This document shows, one piece after another, positions 9,740-20,281 of a stretch of DNA of 64,000 bases (its first letter is position 1; every line of letters begins with the position of its first letter). The position numbers and the translations under genes are program-made. Source of the stretch: Euphorbia lathyris (taxonomy: Eukaryota > Streptophyta > Magnoliopsida > Malpighiales > Euphorbiaceae); contig NC_088915.1 of assembly GCF_963576675.1 (NCBI RefSeq), forward strand, positions 43,491,501 through 43,555,500. Direction: 5' to 3'. The notes below the pieces were generated by a model. The model saw nothing but the letters and a program-made list of their open reading frames with translations. It was not told where the DNA came from and made no database searches.

Positions 9740-10609
9740 CTAACTCTTGAAATCCGGAAATTCTGACAACCCTTGATGGTGTGCTCCCAAGCCCATACCG
9801 GGGATGAAGCCTCCCTTCATCATTTTCACCACATCGATGGTCATGCTAGACTCGTAGATCCCAGAAACTTGGAATCCGAAGAACAGTTGAGGCTCAATTC
9901 CCAATGCTGCCACCGAGCTCAATTTCTCAGCTCTAATTGTCACTATCTCCTCCCCGAAGGGGAACTTGATCATCTGATGGAGCATGGAGGGCACACCTCC
10001 CAACTTGTGGAACCATGGGCGTCCCAACAATACAGCAAAGGTTACCGGGATATCCAGCACCGTGAACTCGGTTTCTTCTTCATGTGGCCCCAATTTCAAC
10101 TTGGCCTTAAAGACTCCTTCAATATGCCTACGGCTATCATCATAAGCCCTAATCACAGTTTCCGAGGCTATCAAGTCTCCTCTTTCCACTCCCAACTTAG
10201 ACAAGAGTTTCAACGGGCAGACATTAATAGCCGATCCATCATCGACCATAACACAGCTAGTCTTCTTCCCGTTGATTTCCGCTCGGATATACAAAGGCTT
10301 ATTGTGAGCCTTCCCTTCTTCTGGGAGATCCTCATCGGTAAACGTGATTTCAGTTTTCTTTCGAGCCATGATTGCCCCTACTAGTGCTGCCGGTTCGGTA
10401 TCGGTAGAAATAACCAAATTCTGCAGCTCTTTCATCAGGTTTTCACGGTGGTACTTGGAATGGCATAAAACTTCCCACACTGTGGACTTAGCTTGTGTCT
10501 TCTTTAACTGCTTGAGAACTTGGTCGTCGGGCTTAGGAGCCGACCCTTCCCCTATCTCAGTCTCTACCATAGGTGCCTTTCCCTCGGCCACCCGACCTGA
10601 TCTTGTCAT
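9740..10609 (-). CDS. Aspartic protease of element A with G-patch-like tail
   Basis: A 289-residue frame. The active site is VMVDDGSA (residues 121-127), followed by the LLGRPW motif (194-199) that is normal for retropepsins of plant gypsy elements. The C-terminus has GGFIPGMGLGAHHQG (266-280), a glycine-rich stretch like a G-patch, often seen next to protease in this lineage. The enzyme would cut the Gag-Pol polyprotein. The frame is open upstream of the given ATG to a TAG at 10685-10687, with further matching frame beyond it, so the ATG is only a convenient start. It ends at TAG 9740-9742, after which the same frame continues into RT. Confidence 0.85.
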   Translation of the reverse strand: MTRSGRVAEGKAPMVETEIGEGSAPKPDDQVLKQLKKTQAKSTVWEVLCHSKYHRENLMKELQNLVISTDTEPAALVGAIMARKKTEITFTDEDLPEEGKAHNKPLYIRAEINGKKTSCVMVDDGSAINVCPLKLLSKLGVERGDLIASETVIRAYDDSRRHIEGVFKAKLKLGPHEEETEFTVLDIPVTFAVLLGRPWFHKLGGVPSMLHQMIKFPFGEEIVTIRAEKLSSVAALGIEPQLFFGFQVSGIYESSMTIDVVKMMKGGFIPGMGLGAHHQGLSEFPDFKS

Positions 10610-10743
10610 TACGGCAATTTCCGGCTCATCGTCCGATTTGTCCCAAATGTTAATAGGAATCCTCCGATTGGCATCTTCCTCGTCCTAAGAACTCTCCCAA
10701 ATGTCCACAATCATTAAATCCATGACGTGAGGAACGTTTGGAT

Positions 10744-11022
10744 TCAAATAAAAGGGATCTGCTGATCCATACAACGCGCCCAGCCTATCAAATCGTCGTA
10801 ATCTCGGAGGGACACTCTGCTCATCCTTCTTGCTGCCAATGGAATAGCACCTCGTTGTATGCACATAAGCTGCACCTTATTGCTCATTGTTTCGTTACAC
10901 TGCTCATAACGGTGCCTCCACCTATTAGCATAGTCCACAAATGGTTCCTCGGGGAATTGCCTGATCCTATCCAAATCTTCTAGGGATCCCGTCCATGGAA
11001 CATACATCTCGTATCTTGCCAC
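10744..11022 (-). pseudogene. C-terminal half of fourth capsid-like domain (frame-shifted gag tail)
   Basis: This 92-residue frame continues the fourth capsid-like domain of the gag protein after a frame change near 11040. It has the pattern of a capsid C-terminal half, with FPEEPFVDYANRWRHRYEQC resembling the GESFSDFVKRWRAKA stretch of the first capsid domain. A second frame change near 10755 joins it to the protease frame. I read both as mutations, though a recoding site at one of them is not excluded. Confidence 0.7.
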
Positions 11023-13379
11023 AAAGCACTCCTAAGTGGTACCCAATGACCCATTTCCTCCTCCAATAGGCCTTGATGCCAAAACAAGGCTTCTCCCATT
11101 AAGGTTTCCGAAAAATGTTCATGTAATTCACACTGCGGGAATCCGGCGTCATACATATGATTGCGGAATAACCTCGCATGCTCAACAGGATCCTGGTATC
11201 CACCATACCTAGGCATCGCTAACACCGCATCAGGTGTTTGGTAAGATGGGGAATTCGGGGTTTGCTCTGCCAGCATCCATACTGTGTACTGCTTGATAAA
11301 TCTTTTCGTCATTGCCGCCCAATCGGTCTTAACATACATCGGCAACGACATGTACCACATTAATGGTTCACCCATCAACGAATTACAAAACAAGCTAGTG
11401 ATCTCTTCTTCTTTAAAACCCAAGGGCGCCATGGACGATAAGTAGAAGTGAAGGTGCTCCATAGGGTCCTTGTTTCCATTATATTTGCTAACCCTCGGCA
11501 ACGGACGCTTGATAGGTCCAATCTGCATTGCGAAGCGCTCCGCGGCCCTGTCCTCAGCCCTTTGATACTTTTCTAGAAATAGATCTGACAATTGATCCCA
11601 ATCATACTTGCAAGAGTCGGGTAATGAGTAAAACCACCCCAAAGGCTCGCCTATCAGCGAATGGTGAAACCACTGAGCAATCTCATCTACCCCGAAGGAT
11701 TCAACAAACATATCGCGCATATATTCACGCAAGTGCACCTCGGGATTCCCCCCTCCACTAAACAGACCCAAATTAGGCATAATAGTTCGAGACGACCCTT
11801 CTCCGGTCTCTTCGGCACTATCTTCATCATACGGTGCTCCACCATCCAATCCCTCTTCCATCGGTTCATCCTCTTGTTCCTCGCCAAGGAAGGACACATA
11901 TAGACCATTTCCTACATTGTTCCTTTCGTCGGAATCCAGTAACTCCTCTACGTTCTCCTCGAAGGATTCCATCACTACGCATTCTGTCAAACCAACTCCG
12001 ATCATGCTCACCCTATGATTAGGCAATGGATTACGCCTAGTGGGAGGGTTTGCTGACGAAGGATCAGCTATCTTTTTCTCCTCGATTAAATCCTGGATTT
12101 CGTGTTTCAGCCTCTCACAATTCTCAATTGTATGCCCATGACTGCTGTGGAACTCGCAATATCCCCTAGTTTGTATCTGCGGAGGAGGCAGTGTCTTGTT
12201 ATAATGAGTCAGAGCTTTCAGCAGCCCCTTTTTCTGCAATCGTTTGAAAACTTTTGCGTAGGTTTGATCAAATTTGGCGAACTGCCTCTTTTCGATAGCA
12301 TTAAGATCGAGCACTTTCACCGCAGCGGACTCTGTACTCGCACTTGGCCCTCCGGCACTATATCCAGACTTTGTCCACTTGGTATAAGCTTTCTTTGGTT
12401 CTCCATCCCCCTCGACTGTCAAGGCACAACTATACGTCTGATTGAAATCGGTAAACGGCATATACCGCAACTCATTCTTGATATACGGAAATGTGTTGCC
12501 AACCACCATTCGGATCTGATCTTGCTCAAGCGGCTTCTGTTTCATGACCGCGGCCTTAGCCCTCCATCTTTTCACAAAATCGGAAAAAGATTCCCCAGCC
12601 TGTTGCTTAGTGCTCTCAAGTTCCTTCAAAGTGACCTCAAGCATGGTGTTGAAGCTATACTGAGCGATGAATGACTTCGCTAATTCCTTCCAATCCCTCT
12701 TCGTCACCATTGGTAATGCATGAAACCATGTGAGGGCAGCCCCCTCAAGATAAGTGTTAAACAGCCATAGGACTTGATCCTCAATAAGGATCGTGTGCTT
12801 CATTACAGCGACATACTGATTCATGTGGGCCGTGGGATCCCCAGTTCCATCGAACTTTTTCATGTCAGGGAGCCAGAATTTCAAAGGCAAAGCCGTTGCC
12901 GATAAACAATTCTTCAAGTTATAAAAGTCCTGACTCCCGGAACTTCCCCCACGTAGATCCTGCACCTCCTGCGTGATGTGTTGCTTCCACTCCTCTTCCT
13001 TAGCTTTCTCTTTCTCAAGCTGCTTCCGGATATAATCTTGATAGTCATCCTCATTCCCAAAGCGAGGTCCATCATTCACCTCATTCTCAGCGTGTTTACC
13101 GCCACTTTTGTCATCTCTCATGGCCAGCTTAGCTAACTGGGCCGCTATCACCGCTAACTGCTCATTAATGTTGTTCACAGAGTTTTCCAATCCGGCCACT
13201 TTTTCGTCGGTCGCAGACATACTGGCTGAAGACTGAGTATACTCGGACGAAGATGATTCCGAAGCCACAACTGCCGATTCAGAACTGTCAATCTGTAACT
13301 GGTCAAACTGCCTAACTAGCCGATTGCTCTCTCGGTACCACAATCGCTTAATGATGACGTCTGCGTGAATGGTATCCAT
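10980..13379 (-). CDS. Gag of element A with repeated capsid-like domains
   Basis: A 799-residue frame from the first ATG after the leader. Residues 50-145 are low-complexity with coiled-coil character. A full retrotransposon gag domain lies at about 166-330 (GDPTAHMNQY, LTWFHALP, DFVKRWRAKA). A CCHC-like knuckle follows at 405-421 (GYCEFHSSHGHTIENC, with one Cys replaced by His). Three more capsid-like N-terminal halves come next: about 533-605 (IGEPLGWFYSLP), 623-700 (MGEPLMWYMSLP) and 716-799 (MGEALFWHQG). Each keeps the order DP/NP-x2-H, then a GE-P/A-L-x-W block, then DW or similar. The fourth continues in another frame to 10744. One capsid domain is the norm, so the length and repetition are unusual. 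Gag would form the cytoplasmic particle. Confidence 0.88.
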   Translation of the reverse strand: MDTIHADVIIKRLWYRESNRLVRQFDQLQIDSSESAVVASESSSSEYTQSSASMSATDEKVAGLENSVNNINEQLAVIAAQLAKLAMRDDKSGGKHAENEVNDGPRFGNEDDYQDYIRKQLEKEKAKEEEWKQHITQEVQDLRGGSSGSQDFYNLKNCLSATALPLKFWLPDMKKFDGTGDPTAHMNQYVAVMKHTILIEDQVLWLFNTYLEGAALTWFHALPMVTKRDWKELAKSFIAQYSFNTMLEVTLKELESTKQQAGESFSDFVKRWRAKAAVMKQKPLEQDQIRMVVGNTFPYIKNELRYMPFTDFNQTYSCALTVEGDGEPKKAYTKWTKSGYSAGGPSASTESAAVKVLDLNAIEKRQFAKFDQTYAKVFKRLQKKGLLKALTHYNKTLPPPQIQTRGYCEFHSSHGHTIENCERLKHEIQDLIEEKKIADPSSANPPTRRNPLPNHRVSMIGVGLTECVVMESFEENVEELLDSDERNNVGNGLYVSFLGEEQEDEPMEEGLDGGAPYDEDSAEETGEGSSRTIMPNLGLFSGGGNPEVHLREYMRDMFVESFGVDEIAQWFHHSLIGEPLGWFYSLPDSCKYDWDQLSDLFLEKYQRAEDRAAERFAMQIGPIKRPLPRVSKYNGNKDPMEHLHFYLSSMAPLGFKEEEITSLFCNSLMGEPLMWYMSLPMYVKTDWAAMTKRFIKQYTVWMLAEQTPNSPSYQTPDAVLAMPRYGGYQDPVEHARLFRNHMYDAGFPQCELHEHFSETLMGEALFWHQGLLEEEMGHWVPLRSALWQDTRCMFHGRDP

Positions 13380-15298
13380 TAGTATGTATGCATGATTTTA
13401 TATGCATGATTCGTGGTGTGTGCATTTATTTATTTACGGATATATAAGATAAGAAGAACAAACGTTAGTCTAATTACACGTATCACAACATCTCTCTTCC
13501 ACCCTTATTCCTCCACGCACTCGATGGTCCAAGTCTCTTTCTTAGGATTTTGGTTTGGGGCTCACATTGCGGTCCAGGGGATGCGTGATGCCGTCGATTA
13601 TTGCGGAAAAGTAGATCAGTCACCAGACAATATAGTTCGTTTTGACGTATCAACGTTTAGTGACTAAGAAATCGACCCAGTTGGATTGTCCTTTCGGAAT
13701 AACTCGTCTTTTGTCCTTTCGCGAGACGCATTAATTCGGGTTTTGACTCCCTTTGAGCGCATCTCAGTTTTTAGACGTGGTACGAGTTATTCTTCTAGTC
13801 CAATCGTTCGTTATTGTCAATGACTCGTTCCCTTTTGTTCGCGCGGGTTTGTGTCTCGATTTTTGGATTACAACGGGATCTTTTGGATCTATCGAGAGAC
13901 GTAACCATGTGTTTATTTAGTGATGGAATCACTTTTGGATTTTATTTTAGGGAACGGACTCATCGCGTAACGCATTTGTTCTTAGCGTCGAGGATCCGTT
14001 TGCTCATTTTAGCTACGTGAAAAGACGGCGAGTCTTATTTTGAGCGCACGGTAACCTTTCAGCTAGCAACAGTTCGTTGTTGTTCCCAATCCACATGATA
14101 TATCATCTTAGTGTGGTTATAGAAAATTAACGTTTCGTTGAATCGCATGCTTATTCAAAGCGAGGATATCACCGTTCACCTTCCTTTAGGCACGAATTAA
14201 GCAAACACGTACATCGGGCCATATTTCTTGCAGTTTTGGTAACGGTCGAAATGATCGAGTCGTTAGTCAAAACCCGCAGTCTCGTCCATATGGCGCAATT
14301 ATATGGTTTGGCTTAATTCGGCTTCGAGATTTTAAACGGGGTATACACTCGTTCGAGGCACGCATTCAACGGCATTGGTTTATTTTCTTTAACTACGCTC
14401 GGGATTGACATATATCGTAAATTTGGAATGATTTTGGTCGTTTAGTTCATTTTTTGCTTTTCTTTTCTTAGTCACTTCTGCGGACACGTCCATTTCTCTT
14501 AAGAACGACACGGGGCATAACGTAAAAGCTCATCTTTTATTCGGAAGGGACGGGCTACGTGCGCGAAACTTTTCACGTTATGATAGGGTCGTTCGAAACA
14601 GAAATGTTTTTCGTTTTCGTTTCGTTATGATCTCGTTTTATCCCAATTTATTTAAAGAATGTGAATAACGGCTACTGTTAATATAGTCTTTTGTATCGAA
14701 ATGTAACTATCCTTAACACCAAACCGACGCATACTAATACGTGCTTACGTCGTAACGCATTTCCTGAACATGTGCCTTCGTCGGGACACAGAAAGGGACA
14801 AGGCGGGCCGCACATGTTCATTCATATGAGATGACTAAGTCGTCTTTAGTTTAAATCGTTTCAATGTTTTAGGGTAATTAGTATGTCGACTCAAGAGTAT
14901 ATATTAACGCATCATTTCATTTTCTTTACATACTTTAGGATTTAGACACGTATCATGGCGATTTGAAAACACGAACTGATTCATTTATCACGCCAAAAAT
15001 AGTAACGGGTAATCCTATGGCAACTTCTAAGGCTACTATATGCTGACACGGCTGAGCACGGGACCTCACAGGACCGCACAAATTCGCCCCTAACGAATGG
15101 ATGGGGACCCTTTGGCGCCTTACTGTAAGGGGGAACTTACACTAGCCTCTTTCGAGCGACGAATGGACTCTCGCTAGAGGTTTCGCGGAAATTACCCAAA
15201 AGGTTTGCAATAATGCACATGAATGCATACGAAAAGAAATAATACGATCCGTCCCGTTAAGGGCTTAATACACGCCTTCCGGAATCAAATTTCTCGCT
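13380..15298 (-). other. 5' leader of element A
   Basis: About 1.9 kb between PBS and gag. I find no convincing protein here. Ogre elements often have an extra ORF before gag; none is seen in this copy. The region is moderately AT-rich and without obvious tandem arrays. Confidence 0.65.
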
Positions 15299-15316
15299 TC
15301 CCCAGCAGAGTCGCCA
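15299..15316 (-). other. Primer-binding site of element A
   Basis: Read on the minus strand this is TGGCGACTCTGCTGGGGA, two bases inside the 5' LTR. The sequence and place fit the tRNA-binding site of Tat/Ogre elements, usually assigned to an arginine tRNA. The tRNA identity is from memory of the family and unchecked. Confidence 0.85.
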
Positions 15317-16955
15317 CTTGTTAGACGAGGTGCCGCGGCCTAATCTCCCGTGCGGACCGGGGGGTGGACAACCTCATGGCGACGTAAGCGGTGATTGGCG
15401 CCGAAAGCAACCAATCGCGGAATCAAGCTGCTCGGCAGGACCGGAGCTCGGAGATATGGAAGAGTCGCCACCCACGAATGGGAAAATGAACACCGATCCC
15501 TTGTGGGAGACCGGTGTGGGTTCGGGAAACTTAGGTACGAGCCGAGAAGGCTAGCTCCTTTCCGGAGAAAGGCTACTAGGCACCCCGACATCGCCCGGTT
15601 ATGAACCACCGGCCTCCTACTCAGCATGTTAGGCGATAACGGACTAATCGTATACTTCTTTAAGTTTAAAATTCATTTGAAACCTTTTCTTTCTCTTTTT
15701 AGAAACCGTTTTGAGCATATATTATTGAAAAGTCACTTTAGTAAAGAATCACCCATTTACATCAGTTCAATATACATATAAAAGAGAGGGGAGGAAGGAA
15801 GAAGTGATTTATTTACCACGTGATTTACATTTCGTGTTACATGTTAATTCTATACTAACTCATTTCCCCAAAACGAGTTTATTTACATGATTCGCACCTT
15901 AATCGCCGTTGGAACGATTTAGGTGCGCTTTAAAACCCCGTCTGATGAAGTTCACCCGAATCGCCGTTGGAACGACTCGAGTGTTTGAAAACGTTAAGGT
16001 AAAAAAACCTTTAATAAGAAAACATGGTTAAGCATACAAGTCAATTTATTTTGTATAAATCATTAAGAAAACGATTCAAAACTTCATTATTTACAATGAA
16101 AACGATTTTAATTACAAGGTTCGCTTAATCCGTCGTTGGAACGGACTAAGGTTTTAAAGCGTGATGTTTTGGGAAACGATTTGAAATGTCAAGAAAACAC
16201 TATTTATTTACATTAGGAGCCTCTAAAAAATCATTAGTTTAAATGATTAAATTAAAAACTCTTTTTGTGATTTATTTTCCCCTTTTCCTTAATGGATTCT
16301 CTACTAGTCATAATTATAATAATAAACATATTTAAACCAAAATTCAATCCCAAATAAAGCCCATTTGAAACATGGACCCCTAAATGGCCCAAAAGAACAA
16401 AGGAAATAATATAAGCATATATATATATTTTAATCCAAAAGAAGATATGAAATAAAAGTTAATGAAAAGAGATTACATAATGCATATATGAAAATACTAA
16501 ATATAATACATTTATACTTTAAACATGTGAAAATAGTAAATAAAACTCCTAGATAAGAAAATAACATTTATTCCCAAAATAGTTTTATTTAATAATAACT
16601 AATATAACCCAAATATCCCAAAACTATATATATACATAACTAATGTAATTTTAAATGTCAAAATAATATCTATTCATCCAATAATTAATCACTCCCAAAA
16701 CACCCAAGTAAATATTCTTTTAAAATGAAATTCATTACCATTTAAGTAAAGGAAAAAGAAAAGAAAATATATATATACATATACTTATATTTAATAAAAA
16801 AATGATATCTAAACATCCCAAATAATTATATATACCAAATGTCTAACAATAGTTTGAAAATATATATTACATAAATATACATATATATACAAAGGACCAA
16901 CAGCTTAAAAGTTGAGAAACAGGGACCAAAACAGCATTTTTTACATTCCATTAGA

Positions 16956-16982
16956 TTTACCGACGGAAAATCCGTCGGTAAA
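16956..16982. other. Perfect 12-bp hairpin in LTR of A
   Basis: Arms TTTACCGACGGA and TCCGTCGGTAAA are exact complements with the loop AAA. Element E has the same structure with mismatches near 60103-60129 (TTTACCGATGGA, TCTGTCAGTAAA). It is GC-rich in an AT-rich setting. Confidence 0.9.
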
Positions 16983-17664
16983 CAGCAATTACTGACAGAA
17001 ACGGAAAATTACAGCAGCACTCCAATTGTTTTCAGATTTATCCAAAAGCTTTAAATTAAGTCTAACTCAATCGTTTTGGATTTCCGAACTACCAAAAATG
17101 GATCATAGTCAATAACGGAAGTTCCTAAAACGACGTTTTTATTTTAAAACATTATTTGGAAAAAAATTTAGTTAAAACTTATAATTACAATGTTTTCGAT
17201 ACCCGAACTACCTTTTAATCGGATCACGGTTCGTATTGGGATATCAAAACGAGGTTTTTTACTTCAAAACAAAACCGAACGTTTATCTAACAAGAGACGG
17301 GAATTAAATAAATACGAAAAATTAAATAAAACGTGATAAATAAATAAATGACAAAATAAATAAAATTATAACATAAAAATAAATAAAGGAAAAGAAATAA
17401 ATTAAATAAAATAAAACGAGTCTAGTCCTCGGATAATACCTCAAGTTCGGTATCTGACAGTCGAAGCCGATTGATTCCACGAGTCGTGATTTTCCGGTTT
17501 TTTATGTTTTTTAGTAAAAATTTAACTTTGGGAAAATTTGGATTTTTTTTGGAAAAAAAATATTTTCTCCAAAAAATTGACTTTCTCTCTCTAAAAATGT
17601 TTAGAGTGAGAAAGCTCCAAAAGAATCCCCTTTTCCTCCCTCCTTAAATGCATGGGGATCCGTG

Positions 17665-17674
17665 CCTTTTATAG
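17665..17674 (-). promoter_or_regulatory. TATA box in the 5' LTR of A
   Basis: On the minus strand the site reads CTATAAAAGG, about 25-35 bases before a purine-rich start region. The matching LTR of E has the same site at 60788-60797. In the 3' LTR of A (496-505) it reads CTAAAAAAGG. The palindrome array lies immediately upstream on the same strand, as expected for U3. Confidence 0.75.
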
Positions 17675-17695
17675 ACAAACGGGTCCCCGGACAAA

Positions 17696-17900
17696 TGGAC
17701 GACGCCCGAGTAAAATCGGGCGTCGCACAAGGGGGTTGGGCGGCCGCCCAAAGCATGTTAGGCGGCCGCCCAACCTTGCGTTGGGCTACCGCCCAACATT
17801 GTTGGGCGAGCGCCCAACGCGAGGTTGGGCGTGCGCGCCCAACTACCGTTGGGCGTCCGCCCGACGCGGTTGGGCGCTCGCCCAACGGCCGCCGGGGCGC
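17696..17900. repeat. GC-rich palindrome array (5' LTR of A)
   Basis: Same array as at 535-720 with one more unit: an insertion at about 17787-17808 adds one palindrome relative to the other LTR. Units have arms like GTTGGGCG and CGCCCAAC. TGGGC is also the core of plant site II promoter elements bound by TCP factors; a link is only a guess. Confidence 0.85.
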
Positions 17901-18355
17901 GTCTCGCGCCGCCGGGCGTGCACCCCCCTGCGGCCGTCGAGCTCACGTTCCGCACCGTCGGGCGTCCACGCGTCGTGACCGCCGAACGTGTGTTCCGCGC
18001 TGCCGGGCGCACACGCCCCGTGGCCAACGAGCGCGCGCCTCGCGCTGCCAAGCTCGTGCATTGCTCGGACGTCGAGCGCGTGCTATTCCTGGTTGGATGC
18101 GTGCGTCCGACGGGCGTCGAGCGCGCGCTTTGCATCGTCGAGCGGGTGTCCGACTGTCGTCGAACGCGCACCGGCCGCCGCTAAGTACTCGCACCATGCC
18201 GCTAAGCATTCGCGAGCCATCCAATCAACAACAGCGACCCACCGTAACTTATTTATTTTATTATTTTTTTTCGAAACTTCCGGAATCAATCGCTTCCACC
18301 GTCTTGTTTTCAGGTTTTCGTCACAGGTCCTCCGACTCGGTGTCTACAACAATAT

Positions 18356-18655
18356 ATGACAGAAAATTTTGAGTTTTGGCCCGTGGACCCAACTGAGGAT
18401 GATCAAATGGAGGAAAATGAGATGGAGGGTGCGGGGGATGAGGAACCAGTTGATCCTAATGGTGCACCGACAGTTGACCCACGTTCCATTCACGAGATGC
18501 TTGAGGCTCTCGAGCTACTAGGGAGGGAGAATCAGGCCACTTTGCAGCGCATCGAGACGTATCAGCAGCAGCAGGAGGCACGTCAGCTACAGCAGGACCC
18601 CATACTCCAGCAGATGGCCCAGTTCATAGCCCACTATGCTAGTCAGCACGACTAG
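18356..18655 (+). pseudogene. C-terminal end of an element X ORF
   Basis: A 99-residue frame, acidic at first (DPTEDDQMEENEMEG) and then glutamine-rich and helical (QQQQEARQLQQDPILQQ). It begins right at the A insertion and ends at TAG. By place (last ORF before the PPT) and style (acidic stretch plus a helical tail) it resembles the tail of the downstream ORF in element C. I cannot name a domain. The start is probably an internal methionine, as the rest of the gene lies beyond A. Confidence 0.55.
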
Positions 18656-20242
18656 CAATTGCCTTAGACAGGGAGTCTTCTATCCTTTACTTTTTGCTTT
18701 CGTGTTATTTCGCATTTTGGGACAAAACGCTACACTAATGGGGGGTGGGAGTAAACGATAGAACATTATTTTTATTTTTTATTGTTATTTTCGTACTTTT
18801 GTTTCAGTCGTGTGATGTACCTCTAATTTTAATTTTGTGTTATTTTACACTTTATTTTTACTTTTGTGTTATTTTGCACCTTATTTTTACCACCTTTATT
18901 TTTCTCTTTATTTTTACTATCTTTATTTAGCTTTTAAATAAATATTTTTGTTAAATAATTTTGAATAAAAACCCCACTCTAAAGTTTTGCTTTAATCGAA
19001 CAAGAAAATCAAACAAAATTTTGTCTAGAATAAATGTTAAATTTTGATAGGATGAAACTTTATTTGAAAATCTTAAATTTTGTAAACGAATTTTGGACTA
19101 TTTTGAATACGTAATTTTTTTTTATTTCACTCAGTATTTAACAAATCGACATTTACATTTTGAGGAATAAAATTGAGTTAATTGGCACACATTACATTTC
19201 CAAAGTGAGTTTTTGAGCCTAATTTAAAAAGCATTCACTAATGCTTCATTTTTTTCTCACGAGTGTTCCATAATTACACGAAACTTGAGAATTTGCATCA
19301 AATACCAGTCAAAACCTCACGTGTCTAGCTCAAAACACGACATGATTAAGGCCTTCCTTGTTTTACCCCCACATTTCATACTCAAAATGATAGCCCACCT
19401 TAAACATATTTTCCGTCGTTCACCCCTTCGAGCCTAGACATTCCATTCATTTCACCACGTTACAAGCCGCATTCCATTCATAAATACCATTTTTGTTCCC
19501 CCTAAATTTATGGGTAATTAGTAACCAATATGCTTGAGATGATGATTCACAATAAATACGAAATTCAGACAAACACTTCTACCGATATATAACGGTTATA
19601 CCTCTCTATTTTCGTATATTTCATACTTTCTATATATATATATACATATAAATAAAATTCATATTGATATTTATATATATAAAGTCAAAAAAAGAGAAAA
19701 AAAAATATATATATATAAATAAAAATATATAGTATCATATATTTATAAATAAAAATAAAAGAGAGATTTCCGTTACAAAAATTCTGAATTTCCGAAAGAC
19801 AAAATTCCTCTTGTGAATCTATCAAATAATTACCCGTGAATTTATTTACCCACAAATCTCCTCTTCTCCATACCTTTACCTTCAACCAACGTTACAACCC
19901 GTTAAAGACCTTTTGATCGTGTTTATAGTCAGTCGTGTTTGGTAAAGATTTGGATGACCATGCAAATTTTTAATAGTTAGTGTTTTTATCGGATTTGAAC
20001 GAAAATTTAATACCCTAAACACTTGAGCGTAAGAGTGACTTCCATGCGAGGTGTTTAAATTGGTTCAATTTTATTCAACATAATGAAAAATGTCGGTTTG
20101 GAAAATAAGAGTGTAAAAACAAATCATTTTATCCAAAGAAATAGTCCGAGATTTGAATAGAGAATTTTTTGCTCATTTTCGATTAAAATAATTCATGTCT
20201 TTACGTTAACTTATTCGACGATAAATTTTGTTTTCAGCTTTT
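18656..20242 (+). other. Noncoding 3' region of element X
   Basis: AT-rich, with homopolymer and microsatellite-like runs around 19630-19760. I see no gene. It is bounded on the right by a hairpin and the PPT. Confidence 0.6.
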
Positions 20243-20281
20243 CTTTGCTTGAGGACAAGCAAAGCTTAAGTTTGGGGGTGT
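20243..20281 (+). other. Hairpin plus polypurine tract of element X
   Basis: Bases 20243-20264 form CTTTGCTTG, loop AGGA, CAAGCAAAG, a perfect 9-bp stem. Four bases later TTAAGTTTGGGGGTG precedes the LTR start at 20282. Confidence 0.85.

Larger units (their letters stand above)
1..18348 (-). mobile_element. Element A: Tat/Ogre-type Ty3/gypsy LTR retrotransposon
   Basis: The first 1159 bases repeat at 17171-18348, and the right copy extends left to 15319, giving a long LTR pair. Between them, on the minus strand, lie gag, protease, RT, two RNase H domains and integrase in the order of Ty3/gypsy. The second RNase H after the first one is typical of the Tat lineage, which includes Ogre. The 3' LTR is cut by the window edge. 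By eye the shared 1.16 kb of the LTRs differ at about 20 positions, mostly transitions. The base after the 5' LTR begins ACAAT (18349-18353), the predicted target-site duplication, whose partner lies left of the window. Several stops and frameshifts in gag-pol suggest it is now non-autonomous. It sits inside element X. Confidence 0.93.
15319..18348 (-). repeat. 5' LTR of element A (3030 bp)
   Basis: It starts TGTTAGACGA and ends TGTCTACA, so it has the TG..CA ends. The left 3' LTR matches its right part, and element E has a related 2739-bp LTR at 58506-61244. Inside are three copies of a motif like AATCGCCGTTGGAACGA (near 15903, 15960 and 16130), a perfect hairpin at 16956-16982, a minus-strand TATA box at 17665-17674 and a GC-rich palindrome array at 17696-17900. 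The middle (16300-16900) is very AT-rich. Confidence 0.93.

Noticed and set aside
9773..10384. 203-residue plus-strand frame opposite the protease
   Set aside because: Shadow of the protease frame; no start context or known motif.
15299..15316. A tRNA gene fragment
   Set aside because: Only the short primer-binding site matches; no tRNA structure is present.
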